Source: Ahaetulla prasina
Lineage: Eukaryota > Chordata > Lepidosauria > Squamata > Colubridae
NCBI RefSeq assembly: GCF_028640845.1
Contig: NC_080539.1
Location: forward strand, 367,431,233-367,495,232
Length of the DNA: 64,000 bases
Reading direction: 5' to 3'
Part shown: piece after piece, positions 32,906 to 46,005 of the stretch
Layout of the letters: the number at the start of each line of letters is the position of its first letter
Position numbering within the stretch: position 1 is the first letter of the stretch
Notes under the pieces: model-generated
Databases searched by the model: none
Seen by the model: only the letters and a program-made list of their open reading frames with translations
Told to the model about the DNA's origin: nothing
Position numbers and translations under genes: made by a program

Positions 32906-35465
32906 TTGACCAGTGACCTGGTCAGACTTTGGGTGAAGAAAGAAAGAAGCTATGAAGATGTCCAGAACTTACTACAGTAGGCTGTACTATACTATACAGA
33001 TCTTCACCACACTTACTACAGTATAAGTCAACTCTGTTTTCAAGGCCAGTTCTGGGCATCTTCCAGAAAAAACATTGCATTGTTAGCTTCAAGCAACAAA
33101 CTAACTTGGGACGGTCAGATCCCATCAACCCCTTCAAACCACACATTGCACGTTCTGAAAAAAACAGTCTACCTAGGTTTGTTCTCCTGTTTGGTGGCCT
33201 CCATGAATGTTGGAAGTAGGTTCCAGGCAAGCCTCAGAGATTTCTGAAGCAGAAAAAGGACGACAAACTAGCAATTCACCCTATCCAAATTCTTTCAATG
33301 TCCTGTTCCCCCCGCCTCTGGAAAAAAGCAGAATGACGGTAAATGGGAAACCTAAGAGAATTTAATTGTTAGGAAAGGCAATTGAGTTGATCATGAGATT
33401 CTGGCACTTGTACCTGGTGCTAACCTAGAACTTCCGCGGAAGAAACTGGGAAATTTAAATTATTCAGCCAAGAATCTCAAATCCTTGTACATTTCAGAAA
33501 AAGAGTATTCCAATATTCAGCCTAGGTATTTCAAGACAAAACATTTCAGGAGCCAGGATTTTAAATGTTGTCTTGGCCTAGGACTTCACGTGTGATTTTG
33601 GAGGTCCTGAAGATTTAATCGGTTTTTTTTTTTATTTCTCTGTCTCATTTTCAGTACTCCCATGCATTTCCCACAAAGCTGCAATCTAATAATTTTAAAC
33701 ATGCCTTCTTTCCAAGAAAAACATTTTCTTCCTATACTCTATGGCTGCATTCATGCAATGTGTTTAATCTGCTTAAGGCATTCGCCTTTTTTCAGAACCA
33801 TAACCTGAGCCTAAGGCTTGGTCTACCCCACCAAGCCACCCCAAAATCCCACACCAAACCAAGGATAAAATTAATCCAGCCTGGAATATGTGAAGGCAAC
33901 TTCTAGATTTTTAATTTAACCAGATTAAGAGTGTGGCGCCATAAACAGCTGTAAAACAGGGGGAAAAAACAAAATTGTGACAGCATCACCGGATCAAAGA
34001 TTTCCCACCTTTCAATATCCAACGGAGAAAAAAAAATCCTTAAATCCTTAACTGTATTGCAAACATTTAAAAATAAAAATAACTCAAATAATATGCATTA
34101 ACGCCTGGATAAGTGTTCACCTCTGGCGCTAATAAGCACTATCTTAAATGTGCCCACTCAAAATTAAGTCCTACTTCAATGTAACCATGGCACAGCAAGG
34201 ATTATATACAGAGCAATAGTGTGACCGTTAATTTAAACGAGAAATAAAATGTTTGCAGCCACTTGGTGAATAAAATTGACAGTTTGGGCAACAAAACTGG
34301 GGTATCTTCAAATCTGCGCCCCATTTTGCCAGAACAAGTCCAATAGGGATTCACCCTAGCAAAGAAGGATCATGTATGGGCACTACCTTGGCTTGACAGA
34401 GGAAAAAAAAGTGGTTAATTTAAACTATTTTTGCAACCTTTCTCTAAATTGCTTGAGACTCCCAGAGAAATTGTGACCCACCCCCCAGTTTGGACATTTT
34501 GTTAGTACAAAATTAAGGAGATAAAACACCAAAGTCAGAACAAGCAATGACCACTGAATTTTTGATGGTGTGTTCATTTGGAATTTGGAGATGAAAATTT
34601 GGATTTGTTTAGGGCCCCTAAAAATGAAATTTCAAGAAGAATTGGGGGAGGGAATTGGGGGGGGGTGCAGGAGCGGGGGGGGGGTAAGCAAATCTGAGCC
34701 ATTTTTCTTTCTTGACAGCCAATATGGTTGGGTTAAGTCAGAAATAAAAGAGGGGAGAAAAATATCTTATCCCCAAGCTATAATTCAAGAGTGAACCGGT
34801 GACACCACCAGCAACTCTAAATGGCTAAAGACATAGATGACTGTTTGCAGATGGATGCAGAAATGAGCAGAAGAAAATAAAAATGGTTCTGGCATCATGA
34901 ACTCTACAATTTGAAGTCATATAATAGAGGGAAAAACGGAATGGGAGGAATTAGTTGCATCGGTGTTATTGTGAAAGATTACTATGGAGTCCTCTAAAAT
35001 CAGGAATGACCCGAAATATGAACAATTTATCATATCGTAGGGGTTAGGAGATCATACTCAGAACAAGGAAATCACACACAGACATACAATTGCTATTTAA
35101 ACATTTTCTTCTTTTCCTTTGAACCTCTTTGCAAACCTCAACCTTTTCACAAAACCTTTGGCGTTCATCCATCGTCCTTATCCTACCTACTTCAAATGAA
35201 CTTTGTAGAGGTAGAGGTAATTAATTTATACCTAACGTTCCTCTTTATTTTATTTTTCCCCCTTTCTGGTCAGTACCCCACCCATTGTAAAATAGCCAGT
35301 AATGTGTACCTCCTTCCAGTTCTCCCTATTTTTCATTCTCTGTTTTTCTCTCCTTTACACAGACAAAATGTAAATCATAAGTTCGGGGAAATCATCTTTT
35401 CAGCTGTTATTATTCTCATGTGTCATTTTTACTGATCCAACATTAAAAAAAGATGAGTAGACATT
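32906..35465. other. TE-poor non-coding stretch (left part of the repeat-depleted block)
   Basis: I recognise no interspersed repeat in ~2.5 kb. Frames are short and featureless. It lies inside the putative ephrin-A intron 1. Confidence 0.4.
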
Positions 35466-35780
35466 CAAATATACATATACACATACATGTGTGTGTGTGT
35501 GTATGTGAGTGAGTGTGTGCGTGTGTATATCTGTGTGTGCATAATTTGTGTGTATGTATATGTTTGTGTGTGTGTGTATACATGTATGCAACATATGTAT
35601 ACATTTATGTATGTATAGGTATGTGTAATATATGCTTACTATATACATGTGTAGGTATGTGTACATGTAGGCATAAATACATGTATATATGTGTATGTAA
35701 TATAGTGTATGTGCCCATGTATTACATATGAGTCTGCATGTGTACATATGCATATGCATATATATATATATGCATATGCA
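35466..35780. repeat. (TG)n/(TATG)n microsatellite
   Basis: Degenerate TG, TATG and ATGTA repeat over ~300 bp ending in a palindromic GCATATGCATATATATATAT run. Confidence 0.93.
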
Positions 35781-37620
35781 TATAGTTACAGGATGTTTAC
35801 ATGCAATAAAACATCAGCTTTAAATAGCATGGTTTTGTTGATTAGACACACAGCATCTTGATCTAAGAAAATATTCAATGTAAGTATCAAAATAAAAGAC
35901 AAAACACCATGTGTATGTACATTTGGGTGAACAGTCACACACTCACAAAATATGCACATGTGTATAATACAAATTCACAGTGAGGACTTTTTTTGTACTT
36001 CTGTAAAGTACGTTCCACTGAAATACACGTCTACTGGGATACATATGTTCGTATTTTCTTCAGCTGTACAGCTACTGTTATATAATGATTTCTCGTAATT
36101 AGGACAAAAGCACCGAACGAGGGAAACAAGAGACACTAACACAAGAAAGACGCACGGGTTGGTTAAACCATCAAGGCAGATAAGACTTCTAACCTAAATA
36201 TATGTCTTCGTATGTCACCGAAATGGTGGCATATCTTTTTTTTCTAAACAACACACTGAGACAGTCCGTTAGGTGTTCGCACGCGCCTGCCTACGTGATA
36301 AAACCAAGATGGTGGCGCAAAACCGAATGCGAAACCGTGCTACAATTTAGAACCGGAGGGGTTGACGAGGCGGCCCTTATTTGCACCCCAAACCTTCCAC
36401 CCCAAGACTCAAACCAATGAGACGGTAGGAGGAGGCAAGTGTAGACCAACGACAGCCCGACCGACCCCACCTTTCGCTTAGAATTCAGCACACAAGACAG
36501 CCAAATATATAACCTGTGGGGAAACACAATTGTGTCCCCCAGAGAGAGAAATTGGACCTTGTTTGCATCTGCTGTTTATTAACCGCCCGGCTGAGACAGC
36601 TCAAAGAACCAATAAAGAGGATTTAACGGTTTGGGAGAATGGACAGGCCAACTGGATATTTGAAAAGGAAGGCGGTGGTGGGGGGAGGCATTTTAAAATG
36701 ATAACTTTTCTTTTTTTAAAAAGGGGGCATAACGGCATTTGAGAAACTCAGCCCCGATTTGGGGGGCATGGGGGGGGGGGAAGAAAGGAGCAGGGATATT
36801 TTTTTTCTCTCCATACCGGTAGAAAGGTTTGGTTTAAATTAGATCTGGGCTGATCAAGAGCGAAAATTTGAGCATGGGTGGAGAATAAATCGACCCCACT
36901 TCAAGTTAAGACGCTGGGCAGGGAGATAACAGATTCCCTGCCCTGAAAGGGGACACACAACCCCTTTCCAAAAATGAATGGAAAAGAGAGGTGAAATGTG
37001 GCAAGGAATTAATATTAATGTATGTGCAAGAGCAGGTCAGAAGAATAACCGTCCACGCACACACACCCTCCAAAAATAGGCCCTCCCTGCATAATCCTGC
37101 AGAGGCTCCTATGATTTATAGTCAAGGGTATACTGGGAAAATAAGCTGAGATGCCTCTCTCATCAGAAAACAAACAAGAGCTTGTAACTGAGTTCCTCCT
37201 CCATGTCTTAATATTGGAAGTTCTGTCTAGGAAAACAACCGAACCTTGGAGGTCCAGCTTCTTCAAGAGCCATGATGGAATTTATCATGTCCTAATAAGG
37301 ATACACCTTGCAGGTGTCTTCCATAAATTGAGTTGGAGGTTTTTTTGGGTGGGGGGGGGAGAAACCAAATAGCAAAGAATGTTGTTCTTATCTTAACCTG
37401 AAATCCACTTTGGGAATTACAGTCACAACGAGGAGGACAGGTACCTGAAGGAAAGTGGTTTTAAGACAAAGCTTTTCCAGAAAGGTAGTTTAATTTAGCA
37501 CCAACCCTTGGTGCTAAATTAATTGGTTGCCACTGAAGGCTATTCTGGTTACTTTTTTAACACATTGTTTGTTATTTGATGAGGATGATTACTAGATTTA
37601 TGCCATGGAGATTTTCATAC
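35781..37620. other. TE-poor non-coding stretch
   Basis: No recognised repeat family. A CpG-bearing patch at 36270-36480 has a 78-codon minus-strand frame without domain features. Nothing supported as a gene. Confidence 0.4.
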
Positions 37621-37636
37621 CACCATGAAGATAGAT

Positions 37637-37716
<80 letters not shown>

Positions 37717-37718
37717 TT
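37621..37718. repeat. (GATA)n microsatellite
   Basis: About 23 GATA units directly left of the fold-back element at 37722. Confidence 0.97.
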
Positions 37719-37721
37719 ATA

Positions 37722-37846
37722 CAGGTTTTGGTATGTTCGGATCTTTTCCCGTGTAAGATTGGAAGTATTTAGACAACGTTTCGATGAGATCTCATCTAAA
37801 TACTTCCAATCTTACATGGGAAAAGACCCGAACATACCAAAACCTG
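37722..37846. mobile_element. Fold-back element with 52-bp arms
   Basis: Arms at 37722-37773 and 37795-37846 are near-perfect reverse complements (CAGGTTTTGGTATGTTCGG and CCGAACATACCAAAACCTG). The 21-nt loop carries CGTTTCGATGAGATCTCA, equivalent on the minus strand to ATCGAAACG. Same motif set as 26269 and 49844-50208. Confidence 0.9.
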
Positions 37847-37919
37847 CATACACATACCTGTGAAAACCTACGAAAGCAAATATATATTATAATATATATA
37901 TTACATACATACATACATA

Positions 37920-38045
37920 TATATGTTTTCTGAGGTTTTCGCGGGTGTTTGTATGTAGGTCTTCGGTTATTCGGGTTTTCTCCCACGTAAAATTCTCCCG
38001 CCAAGACACTTCCAATTTTACGCGGGAGACCGACCGACCTACATA
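37920..38045. mobile_element. Fold-back element, second copy, degenerate
   Basis: Left GTAGGTCTTCGGTTATTCGG, GTTTTCTCCCACGTAAAATT; right CGCCAAGACACTTCC, AATTTTACGCGGGAGACCG and ACCTACATATATAT. The loop with CGAAACG is deleted. Confidence 0.8.
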
Positions 38046-38059
38046 TATATATACCGACC

Positions 38060-38062
38060 TAC

Positions 38063-38150
<88 letters not shown>
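38060..38150. repeat. (TA)n microsatellite
   Basis: About 40 TA dinucleotides adjoining the second fold-back copy. Confidence 0.97.
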
Positions 38151-38152
<2 letters not shown>

Positions 38153-41100
38153 CTTGACTTGTAGACCATGAAGTCTTTTTGATTGTAGCGGGTAAGCAAA
38201 CACGTTTAATCAATAGTTTTATTTCATTAATGAGGAGAGATAGGGAAAAAGAGAGAGAGAAAATGTCCACCTCTTAGAGAAGAGAATAAAGATGGTGGAA
38301 GAATTGGAATGCCTCCAGTTGGGACTGTGGGCCATTATCTCAACCACCTCGGAAGGGAGGTATTTGCTGCGCTTTTAGACGGGCGGCCACACCAACCTTT
38401 TAAAGAAATAAAAGAAATGAGGGGGTCACTCTTCCAGAACAGGAAGAATAGGGAGGTGTTTTCAGTTAGGCTGAATTTTTCTGCGGTGCCCTCTTATTTT
38501 GCCTGTGTTCTTCAGAAGAAGAATTATTTTATCGTTAATGGTGGAGAAATCAGGGACTGCCAATCCTGATTTCAGCCAAACGAAAAGATTATTTGGGGGG
38601 GGGATCACCTCTTTCTATTTTTCTTTTCATCCTTCTTGCCCATCCCATTCTTAGCCTGCTTGCCTATTTCAAAACAACCGAAGACCATCCTTCAGAAGGA
38701 TGAAGCCACCATCACAAGAAAGGGATGGATGAAGTACCCCAAACATTTAGCAGAGTCGGAGGCGGGAGTGGGGGGGAGCACAAATTGCCACATTCACATT
38801 TTTTCTGATTCACTAAAGACATGGTCAATATTAAGTGGGGTAGAAAATTCAGCAAGAAAAATTCACGATGAACCTCAAAAGGTAGGTTTCTTCTCGAGAA
38901 GGTAAGAGATTAATAGGCAGAAGCTCAGAAACTGAACCAGCTCAAACTCAAAAGCTTATTTATTAGCAATTTCACTCAGATGGGGTCTCCAATAACTGTC
39001 TGAACCTTTTTCCAAGAATGCCAGACTGAAAAGGCTAACGATCTTTTCTCCAGATAATACGGACCTTGAAGTCTACATGGTCTTATTGTTAATTATGCTC
39101 TGAGTTGCTGTTGCTTCCTTCCCAGCCTTAGAGCTCTCTTTTATAGTGGTTCACCATCCAAGGTCTTTCTAACTTCAGCTTCTTTCTAATGCATTCATCT
39201 TTTGTGTTTGTGAGGTACCACAATGGAAATTACAGGTACTTTGAGGAGAAGACACTCTCTCTCTTATTGCTTCTCCTCAAAATCTAGTACCTAGCATCTG
39301 ATTCCTTCTGAAATTAGGACGCTTCATGGAATTATCAAAAACCCACCGATCCTAAGAATTTATTCCGTTCAGCAACTGAATCTTTTAACACCATTCTCTT
39401 AGGGAATCTGATCTAACCCATTGCCCAGTGGTCGTGTCCAGAAATATTCACAAGAGTGCAAACTGATTTCCCGTAATTCTACAAATTTGCTGAGAATTTC
39501 GAGACATTTATGTTTGGGGAGGAGGACTGTGAGAAGGAGAGAGGGAGGGAGGGAGAGAGAGAGAAAAAAGAGAGAGAATTGAAACAACAGTCCTGAATGG
39601 GCACATCAGTGAAAGCTCTTTGGGAAGAAATAATAACAACAATTGAACAAGAGAAACATTTGTGTGGCTAAATACAGGCCAGGAGGGCAAAGGAAAATAA
39701 AATAATGGGATGGATCTGCGTTGCCAATTGAGAGAGAAAATAGCCAACCATTTACCCATCTCTCTATTTTTTTCCCACTTTTTCCTTCTGCAGATAGATA
39801 GATAGATAGATAGATAGCTATGTAGTGGTCTCCTTGGGAATTCATCTGGTAGCAAGGAAACTGTCATTCTAGAATTACACTAAAACTGCCCATTACACTG
39901 TGGCAGGTGGCGTGAACAACAATGACAAATCTTTATCTCTGATACTTTGGAAATGATTTCTCTGGTCACACCATCACAAAGAACAGAAATGTGCTTGGGT
40001 TTCTAACAGCATCTCAGCTCTTGCTCGGAATGGGGACACCTTGACTCCGAAGTCCATCCAGCTCCCAGACACAAACCCCCACTACCGCCCTTCCAAAATC
40101 ACAGGGGTTACCTATACCAAATTATAGGTCGCCCACCCAATCTTTCCGGGCACTTGGGTTTGGCATCTATCCACACTCAACCCAAAGTCGTTTGAACCCT
40201 TGGCAATTTTACAGTCAGAAGACAGGCCAGCCTCTTGACCCAAATGATTACCAGTTAAGGAATCCTTCTACCAAGCTCCAGAGTAAAGAAAGAAAGCGTT
40301 GCCAACTAAACAAAACACACACCTATTTGCAAAATACATCGGGTATTTCAAATCGAATGCCGTTCCAGTGCAAAGGGATATTCCTAAATTTACTGAAACA
40401 AAGGTGATGGCAGGAGAAAAGCCAGAGGGAAGCTATCCTTAAAGATCTTCTGGGTCCTTCTGGTGCACCAAGTGGACAACGAGTCTTCTTTGTGAACCTC
40501 AAGTTGGACCATTGGGACTCGCAAGTTGAATTCTGCTCAACACGCAAACCTATCTCAAGATGTTTTTCCTTGCTGGAAATATAACATGGCGGCCGTTTTG
40601 CTGGGATGACAGCAGGTTTCTAAGATGCCTAGTTGTTGTTGTTGTTTTTAATTCAACTTCAGCTTGGCTTGAGGAATTTCAGATTAAAAATACCACTCCT
40701 CCCCCACCCGGCCCCCACCCCAAATACACACACACACACACACATCATTTAAACACACACGGGACTCTCCACCCTTGTCTAACGCCTAACCTTTCCCACC
40801 CGCCGGTATTTCAATCAACAGCCTACACAGAGACATACTTAATAAACATCTCTCAATGTTCTCCAGACCCATGGCCACCACATAAAACACGCTGACGGGT
40901 CGGTGATATCAAGCATGCCTGCGGGTGATCAAAAATTACATTCAGAATGGGCGAAGTTCCCGGTGTCTCAATTTACAATTGATTTTTAATTTAGACACAA
41001 TTATCAAGGAAGGCATCCCCTTTACTCAGACAAGGAGGCAAGATGGAAACGGTGGCTTTCAGAGGGGAATAATAAATGGGAAAAGGGAGAAAGAGAGCTG

Positions 41101-44100
41101 CAGACGAAGGGAAATTATAGACGTGAAAGATTTTGTGGGATTTTTACATCTTCGGGTCTTCCTCAGCCTTCCAAGGGGGGGCGGGGGAAGGTATATTATC
41201 TTGACTTCATCTCTTGAGCTTCCTATTTCCACTGTACATTCAGGACTTTGTATTGGATTTATACACAAATCTAGAATTTCATAGCAAGGTGCATTCATCT
41301 TATTGAGGGTCTTCTTTTCCTACCAGTGAACCATAAACCATTATTTTTCAGATGCTCAAGCTAACTCGGTCAGTTATAGGTACAACTGAGGGGAAAAAAA
41401 CTTTCTTTTTTTCCTTAAGCACTGAGCAAGATCTACTTTGAAATTCTTATTTTTCAAGTTCTTTCAGGAAACGATCCCCTAAATCGACACCTTTTGCCAC
41501 TCCACTCTAAAGGGTAGAAAGCTCGCCCAACACTGTCCTAGCAATACAAACTCTCACCCACTTAAGTTTCAACACAATTGACACACTTTCCACAAAATTG
41601 ACACCATGAAATGTGAAAGAACTGCTAGCTAGATTTTGCTATTGTGATCAGTAAGAATCAAAATCGGCCTCTTTGCAACCCTATCCCTGCAAACTATTTT
41701 TGCACATCTGATTTTCTTTGGTTTTAGCGGGAGAGGAAAGAGCAATGGTGGACGTGATGTTAGGTTTTACCTGCGAACGCTCACAATATGAGAATAAACT
41801 AGGAAGTTGGGTTTGTTTCCATAGACAAATTCACGGAAAAATAACGCAGTCACACACTGCATTATTATTAGGATAATTCACCAGCATTCGCTAGAATTAT
41901 GTATAAAGTACTGGTAGGATGATGAAAAAAATTAATTTAGTTCTAGTGGCTCTGCGTTAGACACATTTTTTTCTTTAAATTATGAGAGTTTGTAATCTTT
42001 TCCAGTTTTTTTGGGGGGGGGGAAACAGAACAGTAACTCCAAATATTTCACATTTCTTCAAAGCTACATTCTGGACTTTTTTCAGAGATTCCCACCAAGA
42101 GGACCCGCTAATTTTTACAAAGCCAAGAATCAGGAAGTAGATAATCATAATTATCAATGATGTAAGAAATGGGAGGGAAGGCCCAGACCCAAAAATAAAC
42201 CCTGAAAAACCCAGAAGCCATAAAATAGCTTCCACATCACACAAAGAAAGCCATACAAACAGTGAGAAAATAAGGATTGCATTTTTAAGGCAAGGTTCAA
42301 TGAAGGTCAGTGGCCCACCCGCTTTTAAAAAATAATAATAATAATAATAATTAAAAATCAACCCAAATCAGGCAAATTCACCTCTTGGGATTTTGAGGTG
42401 CGGGGGGTGGGGGGAAATGTGGAAATAGCAATGCAAACAGGGGAGGGGGAAAGGGGGAAAAAGTGAAAGAAGTTAATGGCTAGTGAAACAAATGGAGAAT
42501 TCCTCCTTGAAAAAAAATAATCCATGTGACTCACATAGGTTGGCCTCAACCACCCAATGCCCCCAAGTAGAAAAGATTATATTATCCCCAGTTCTTCAGG
42601 TTGCTAAACTGTAATGGCAAAGACCATCGAAGTTGGTCCCAGAAGAGAGCAAGTGCCAAGAGAATAGGACGGTCCCCAGAGACAACTTCCCTCAAATCTC
42701 AGCCATAATCTCCAAGATGGCCTCTAAACTTCTCCTCTATGTCCTTACAGTACGGGAGGTCTGCATGGAAATCAACCCCCAGTTTCCTTCAATCCTAAAA
42801 CATTTTTTTTTTTTTTTTTGGAGAATGAAGCTCTTTATTCCTCAGGGCAGGAAGTGGGCAGAGAGAAGAGATAAAGACTCCGAGTTGCGAACAAACCAAG
42901 AATACCCTTCCATTAAAGAGTCCTGCAGGTTGGGGCATTTGTGTCCAATGGGGAGATTTTTATTGTTATTTTTTTTATTTTATTTTTTGGTGAAAAGTTC
43001 AGACAATTCAGACTCCCAAGCTTCTGTCCGTTGTGGGCCTTCTCATAAGCGGATGACACCCTAGTCCATTCCTGCACGCATTAACACAGCCCTGACACAT
43101 CAGCAGGTAGCTAAGAGGCGCTGAAAACAAGTGTCACAACACAACTTGTGCCAAGAGACACAAAACCTTCAACCGCAGCCAAGGCACTCACCAAAAAAAA
43201 ACTGCAGGCATAATTTTACCGTTGTTCCCTAAAAGTATCCCACGGACTGCTAATTTCGTGGGGATTTTTTATTTTTTATTTTAGCTTTTGCTCTAAATAA
43301 ATGAATATTGTATGGGGAAGCTAGTCTTTTTGTCTGGATAAAGAAGGAACTTCTCCTTGTTCCCTTTTTTATAGTTGGGCTCAAATTGCAAAAAGGAAAG
43401 AAAAAAGGAAAGGTTTCCTTAAGATTTCAGAGTTAAAGAGAAAATGATGGACCCATGCAAGATTCAGAAGCGATGCACCATTTATGAAACACTAAACACA
43501 ATGTATGAAATACTAAACGGGAGGAGAAAAAGGGGGAAAGTTAATGCTAGCTTCTCCTTCAACGGAGGCTGAATAAGAATCACTTTTTCCGAAAGGTTTT
43601 TTTTAAAAAAATAATATTTTTGGGAGGGTGGGCTTGGCGTTTGCTAAGATTAAAGGAAGAAGAAGCTGTTATTTTGGGGTTAAGATCCTGTCCATTATGA
43701 GCAATCAAAGATTTGGCTGTCATCCAACAGCCTGTTTCAGCTACTTCAGAAAGCTGTTATAAGCCCTGAGCGAGAGGGGGGAAAAAGTCACTTCTGAATG
43801 CTCAGCCCTACTTTGGACCTAGGAAGAGTAAGAGGACTCACTTAAACACGGTTTGCATTCACATCACAAGCTGGCAGGCCACTACAGACTGGTATGGAGA
43901 AGGGTGGCACAAGCAGACCCCACATTCCAAGAATTTGGGGTTTACCTGACCTTTATAACCCAACCAGTTTGCCAATTAGGGCTCTTTATATCAGAAGTGG
44001 AGAGAAGCAATTTAAACCCACCCAACCCTCTGAACAAAAAAATATAATCGACTACCGTGCCCTTCACCAAAAATCCGTTGCTTTGGGTGAGCTTCTACCA

Positions 44101-45704
44101 TTTGCCAGCCTGATTGTCCAAAGATTGTTCAGTTTTAGGTACCATCACATTTAGAACTATCCTACAGGAACATTAAGGCAACTCTCCCCCCACCCTCTGG
44201 TCCCCCATCTAAATTGGAAATATAAAACTTTCCCCTTCAAGCTGTGTGTGTGTGTGGGGGGAAATAATAAGGTCCGCCTATTTGGTCCAGCAAGTTCTTT
44301 AAAAAAAAGAAGAACGAAAGAAAACCATATTTCCATCCAAAGTGGTTAAGGAGACCGAGAAAGAGAGAGAGAGGCACAGTAGAAAACTGTTTTAATTTGA
44401 CAAGATCGAGACCTTAAGTGACATATAATTGATTTTACAGTCTGCACCGCTTCAGAAAATTGTTCTCCTTGGCTGCACAGTCTTATGACTTCCTAGAACT
44501 GACTTCTGGATGACTGATTTAAATATTTCTTATTTTCAACAAGGTGCCAAAATGTAGGACAGCTGCTTGTCCGTGGCTATGTGTGTGTGTGTATATGTTC
44601 GTATGTGTCTGTGTGTCCATAGCCCCCAAATGTTCGATTATTTGGGGGACCTGAAGCATGGGGAAGAGATGGGAGACAAGAGGGCACCCCAGTGAAATTT
44701 ATCCAAGTTAGCCTAAAACTAGCAAAGGGATGTGAAATTTATGCAAACCTAGCATTCCTGGTGCTCGAGCGTTTGTTGAGGGAAAGATGACCTGACCCAA
44801 TTATTTGCCAAAAAAATATATATCCAGGAATAAACATTCACCATAATGCCACCCCCCCCAACGATGACTAAGCAAATATCAATTTGCAAAAATGAGACCA
44901 AAAATGTTTTATGCGAGGTATTCTTCCAGCCCTTAGCAGAAAGAACACTATTTGCAATCATTACAAATTTTAGGAAGATGGGAATTGCCTGATCTGAACT
45001 TCCAGACAAACCCAGATTATGACACCATGAGAACGCAGCAGCTGAGCTAGAAAGAAATCAAAATAGCACCTCTCTGCCAGCCAAAAATAACACCCCCCAC
45101 ACAAAAAAAAAATTTTTTTTTGACATCATTTAAAAAAAAAAACCAAACAGGTCACTTCCCAAGAGTTTTTGTAGGTTAATCTTCCTCACGCCAGACAGGA
45201 TAAAACTCCAACTTTCAAACTCCACTTCTCTGCACAGCCTGTACAAGTGATACAAGCCACGGTACGGGATGCATTTTTTTTTTCAAAATAATAATAATAA
45301 GGTTGATAGTTTGGAAGAAGCAATTTTTTTTTCCTGAACTCAGCTGGAAATATTTCCTCCAGCGGTCTCTTGGCTGCAATTTTTCTACTTAATGTCTTTT
45401 GCAAAAGAGGGTTGATTTGGGGGGGGGAGCCAGAGACAAGATTGCTTATCTCCATTTCAGGCATCCCAAGTGGAAAAAAACTTTTCTTCCTCCTTCCACT
45501 TTGTCCAACGTTCCCCCCACCCCAAAAAAAAAAAATCTACAGGGAAAGTCCAAGGACGCCCCACCCCCACCAATTTCACAACCTCCTCTCCCCCCAGAGC
45601 CCCATCCCCTTCAAACACAAGTGAAGACAGGCAAAAACCTTTTTTCTTTTCTGTTTTTTCACCCTCAAGATTGGCTCGCTCCCCCCTTTTTCCACCCCAC
45701 TTAC
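38151..45704. other. Repeat-depleted stretch, inferred ephrin-A intron 1
   Basis: About 7.5 kb with only short simple repeats (GATA near 39790, CA near 40727, homopolymers) and no CR1, SINE or MITE that I recognise. No frame resembles the second ephrin exon, which would encode the remainder of the receptor-binding domain. Intron 1 therefore extends past this window or exon 2 is beyond the left edge. Confidence 0.5.
45699..45704 (-). promoter_or_regulatory. Splice donor of ephrin-A exon 1
   Basis: The minus strand reads CCTAG|GTAAGT, an exact consensus 5' splice site. It interrupts an Arg codon after two bases, the phase expected for the first ephrin-A intron. Confidence 0.85.
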
Positions 45705-45826
45705 CTAGGATTGGTTTTGTTCCAGTACACCGCGTAGCGATCCGAGATAACTTTGCTCCCATCCTCCGTCCAGACACAAACCCCAATAAGGGCAACCACA
45801 AGCGCTGCTACCTCCGAAAGTTGCAT
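45705..45826 (-). CDS. Ephrin-A first coding exon (EFNA2- or EFNA5-like)
   Basis: Ephrin-A proteins are GPI-anchored ligands of EphA receptors that guide axons and cell sorting at the cell surface. The exon encodes 40 residues plus two bases of the next codon. It starts MQLSEVAALVVALIGVCVW, a hydrophobic signal peptide, then TEDGSKVI and SDRYAVYWNKTNP, the start of the ephrin receptor-binding domain with its N-glycosylation sequon NKT. The ATG has A at -3 (GTAAAATGC) and is the only start that gives a leader of the right length. SDRYAVYWN plus a basic residue favours EFNA2; the leader length and GSK motif recall EFNA5; a sauropsid ephrin-A6 is also possible. Conserved cysteines and the GPI signal lie in later exons outside the window. 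A canonical donor follows. Confidence 0.85.
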
Positions 45827-45890
45827 TTTACTTGATTGGCGCTCGGTTTAACCTCCTCCTTTCTTCCCCCTCTTTTTTTTTTCTTTGCCA
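45827..45890 (-). promoter_or_regulatory. Sequence immediately upstream of the ephrin start codon
   Basis: Minus strand shows CGAGCGCCAATCAAGTAAA directly before ATG, including a CCAAT pentamer 10-15 bases from the start, preceded by a purine-rich tract. This is probably 5' UTR; the CCAAT may be coincidental. No in-frame upstream ATG was seen in this short piece. Confidence 0.4.
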
Positions 45891-45894
45891 GGAG

Positions 45895-46005
45895 ATTTTC
45901 TTTTTCTTTCTTTCTTTCTTTTTCTTTCTTTCTTTCTTTCTTTCTCTTTCTTTCTTTTTTCTTTCTTGCCTATTTTCTTTTCTTTTCTTTTTTTTCTTTT
46001 CTTTT
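45895..46005. repeat. (CTTT)n microsatellite
   Basis: Degenerate TTTC/CTTT repeat. The same sequence type recurs at 46466-46516 and 46982-47024 and bounds the two copies of the tandem duplication. Confidence 0.93.

Noticed and set aside
38309..38569. 86-codon frame beginning MPPVGTVGHYLNHLGREVF
   Set aside because: Composition is gene-like at first sight, but it has no family resemblance I can name, no splice signals in phase and no partner exons.
45827..45890. CCAAT pentamer as a core promoter element
   Set aside because: It lies within 15 bases of the start codon, too close for a promoter CCAAT box unless translation starts elsewhere; kept only as a low-confidence note.
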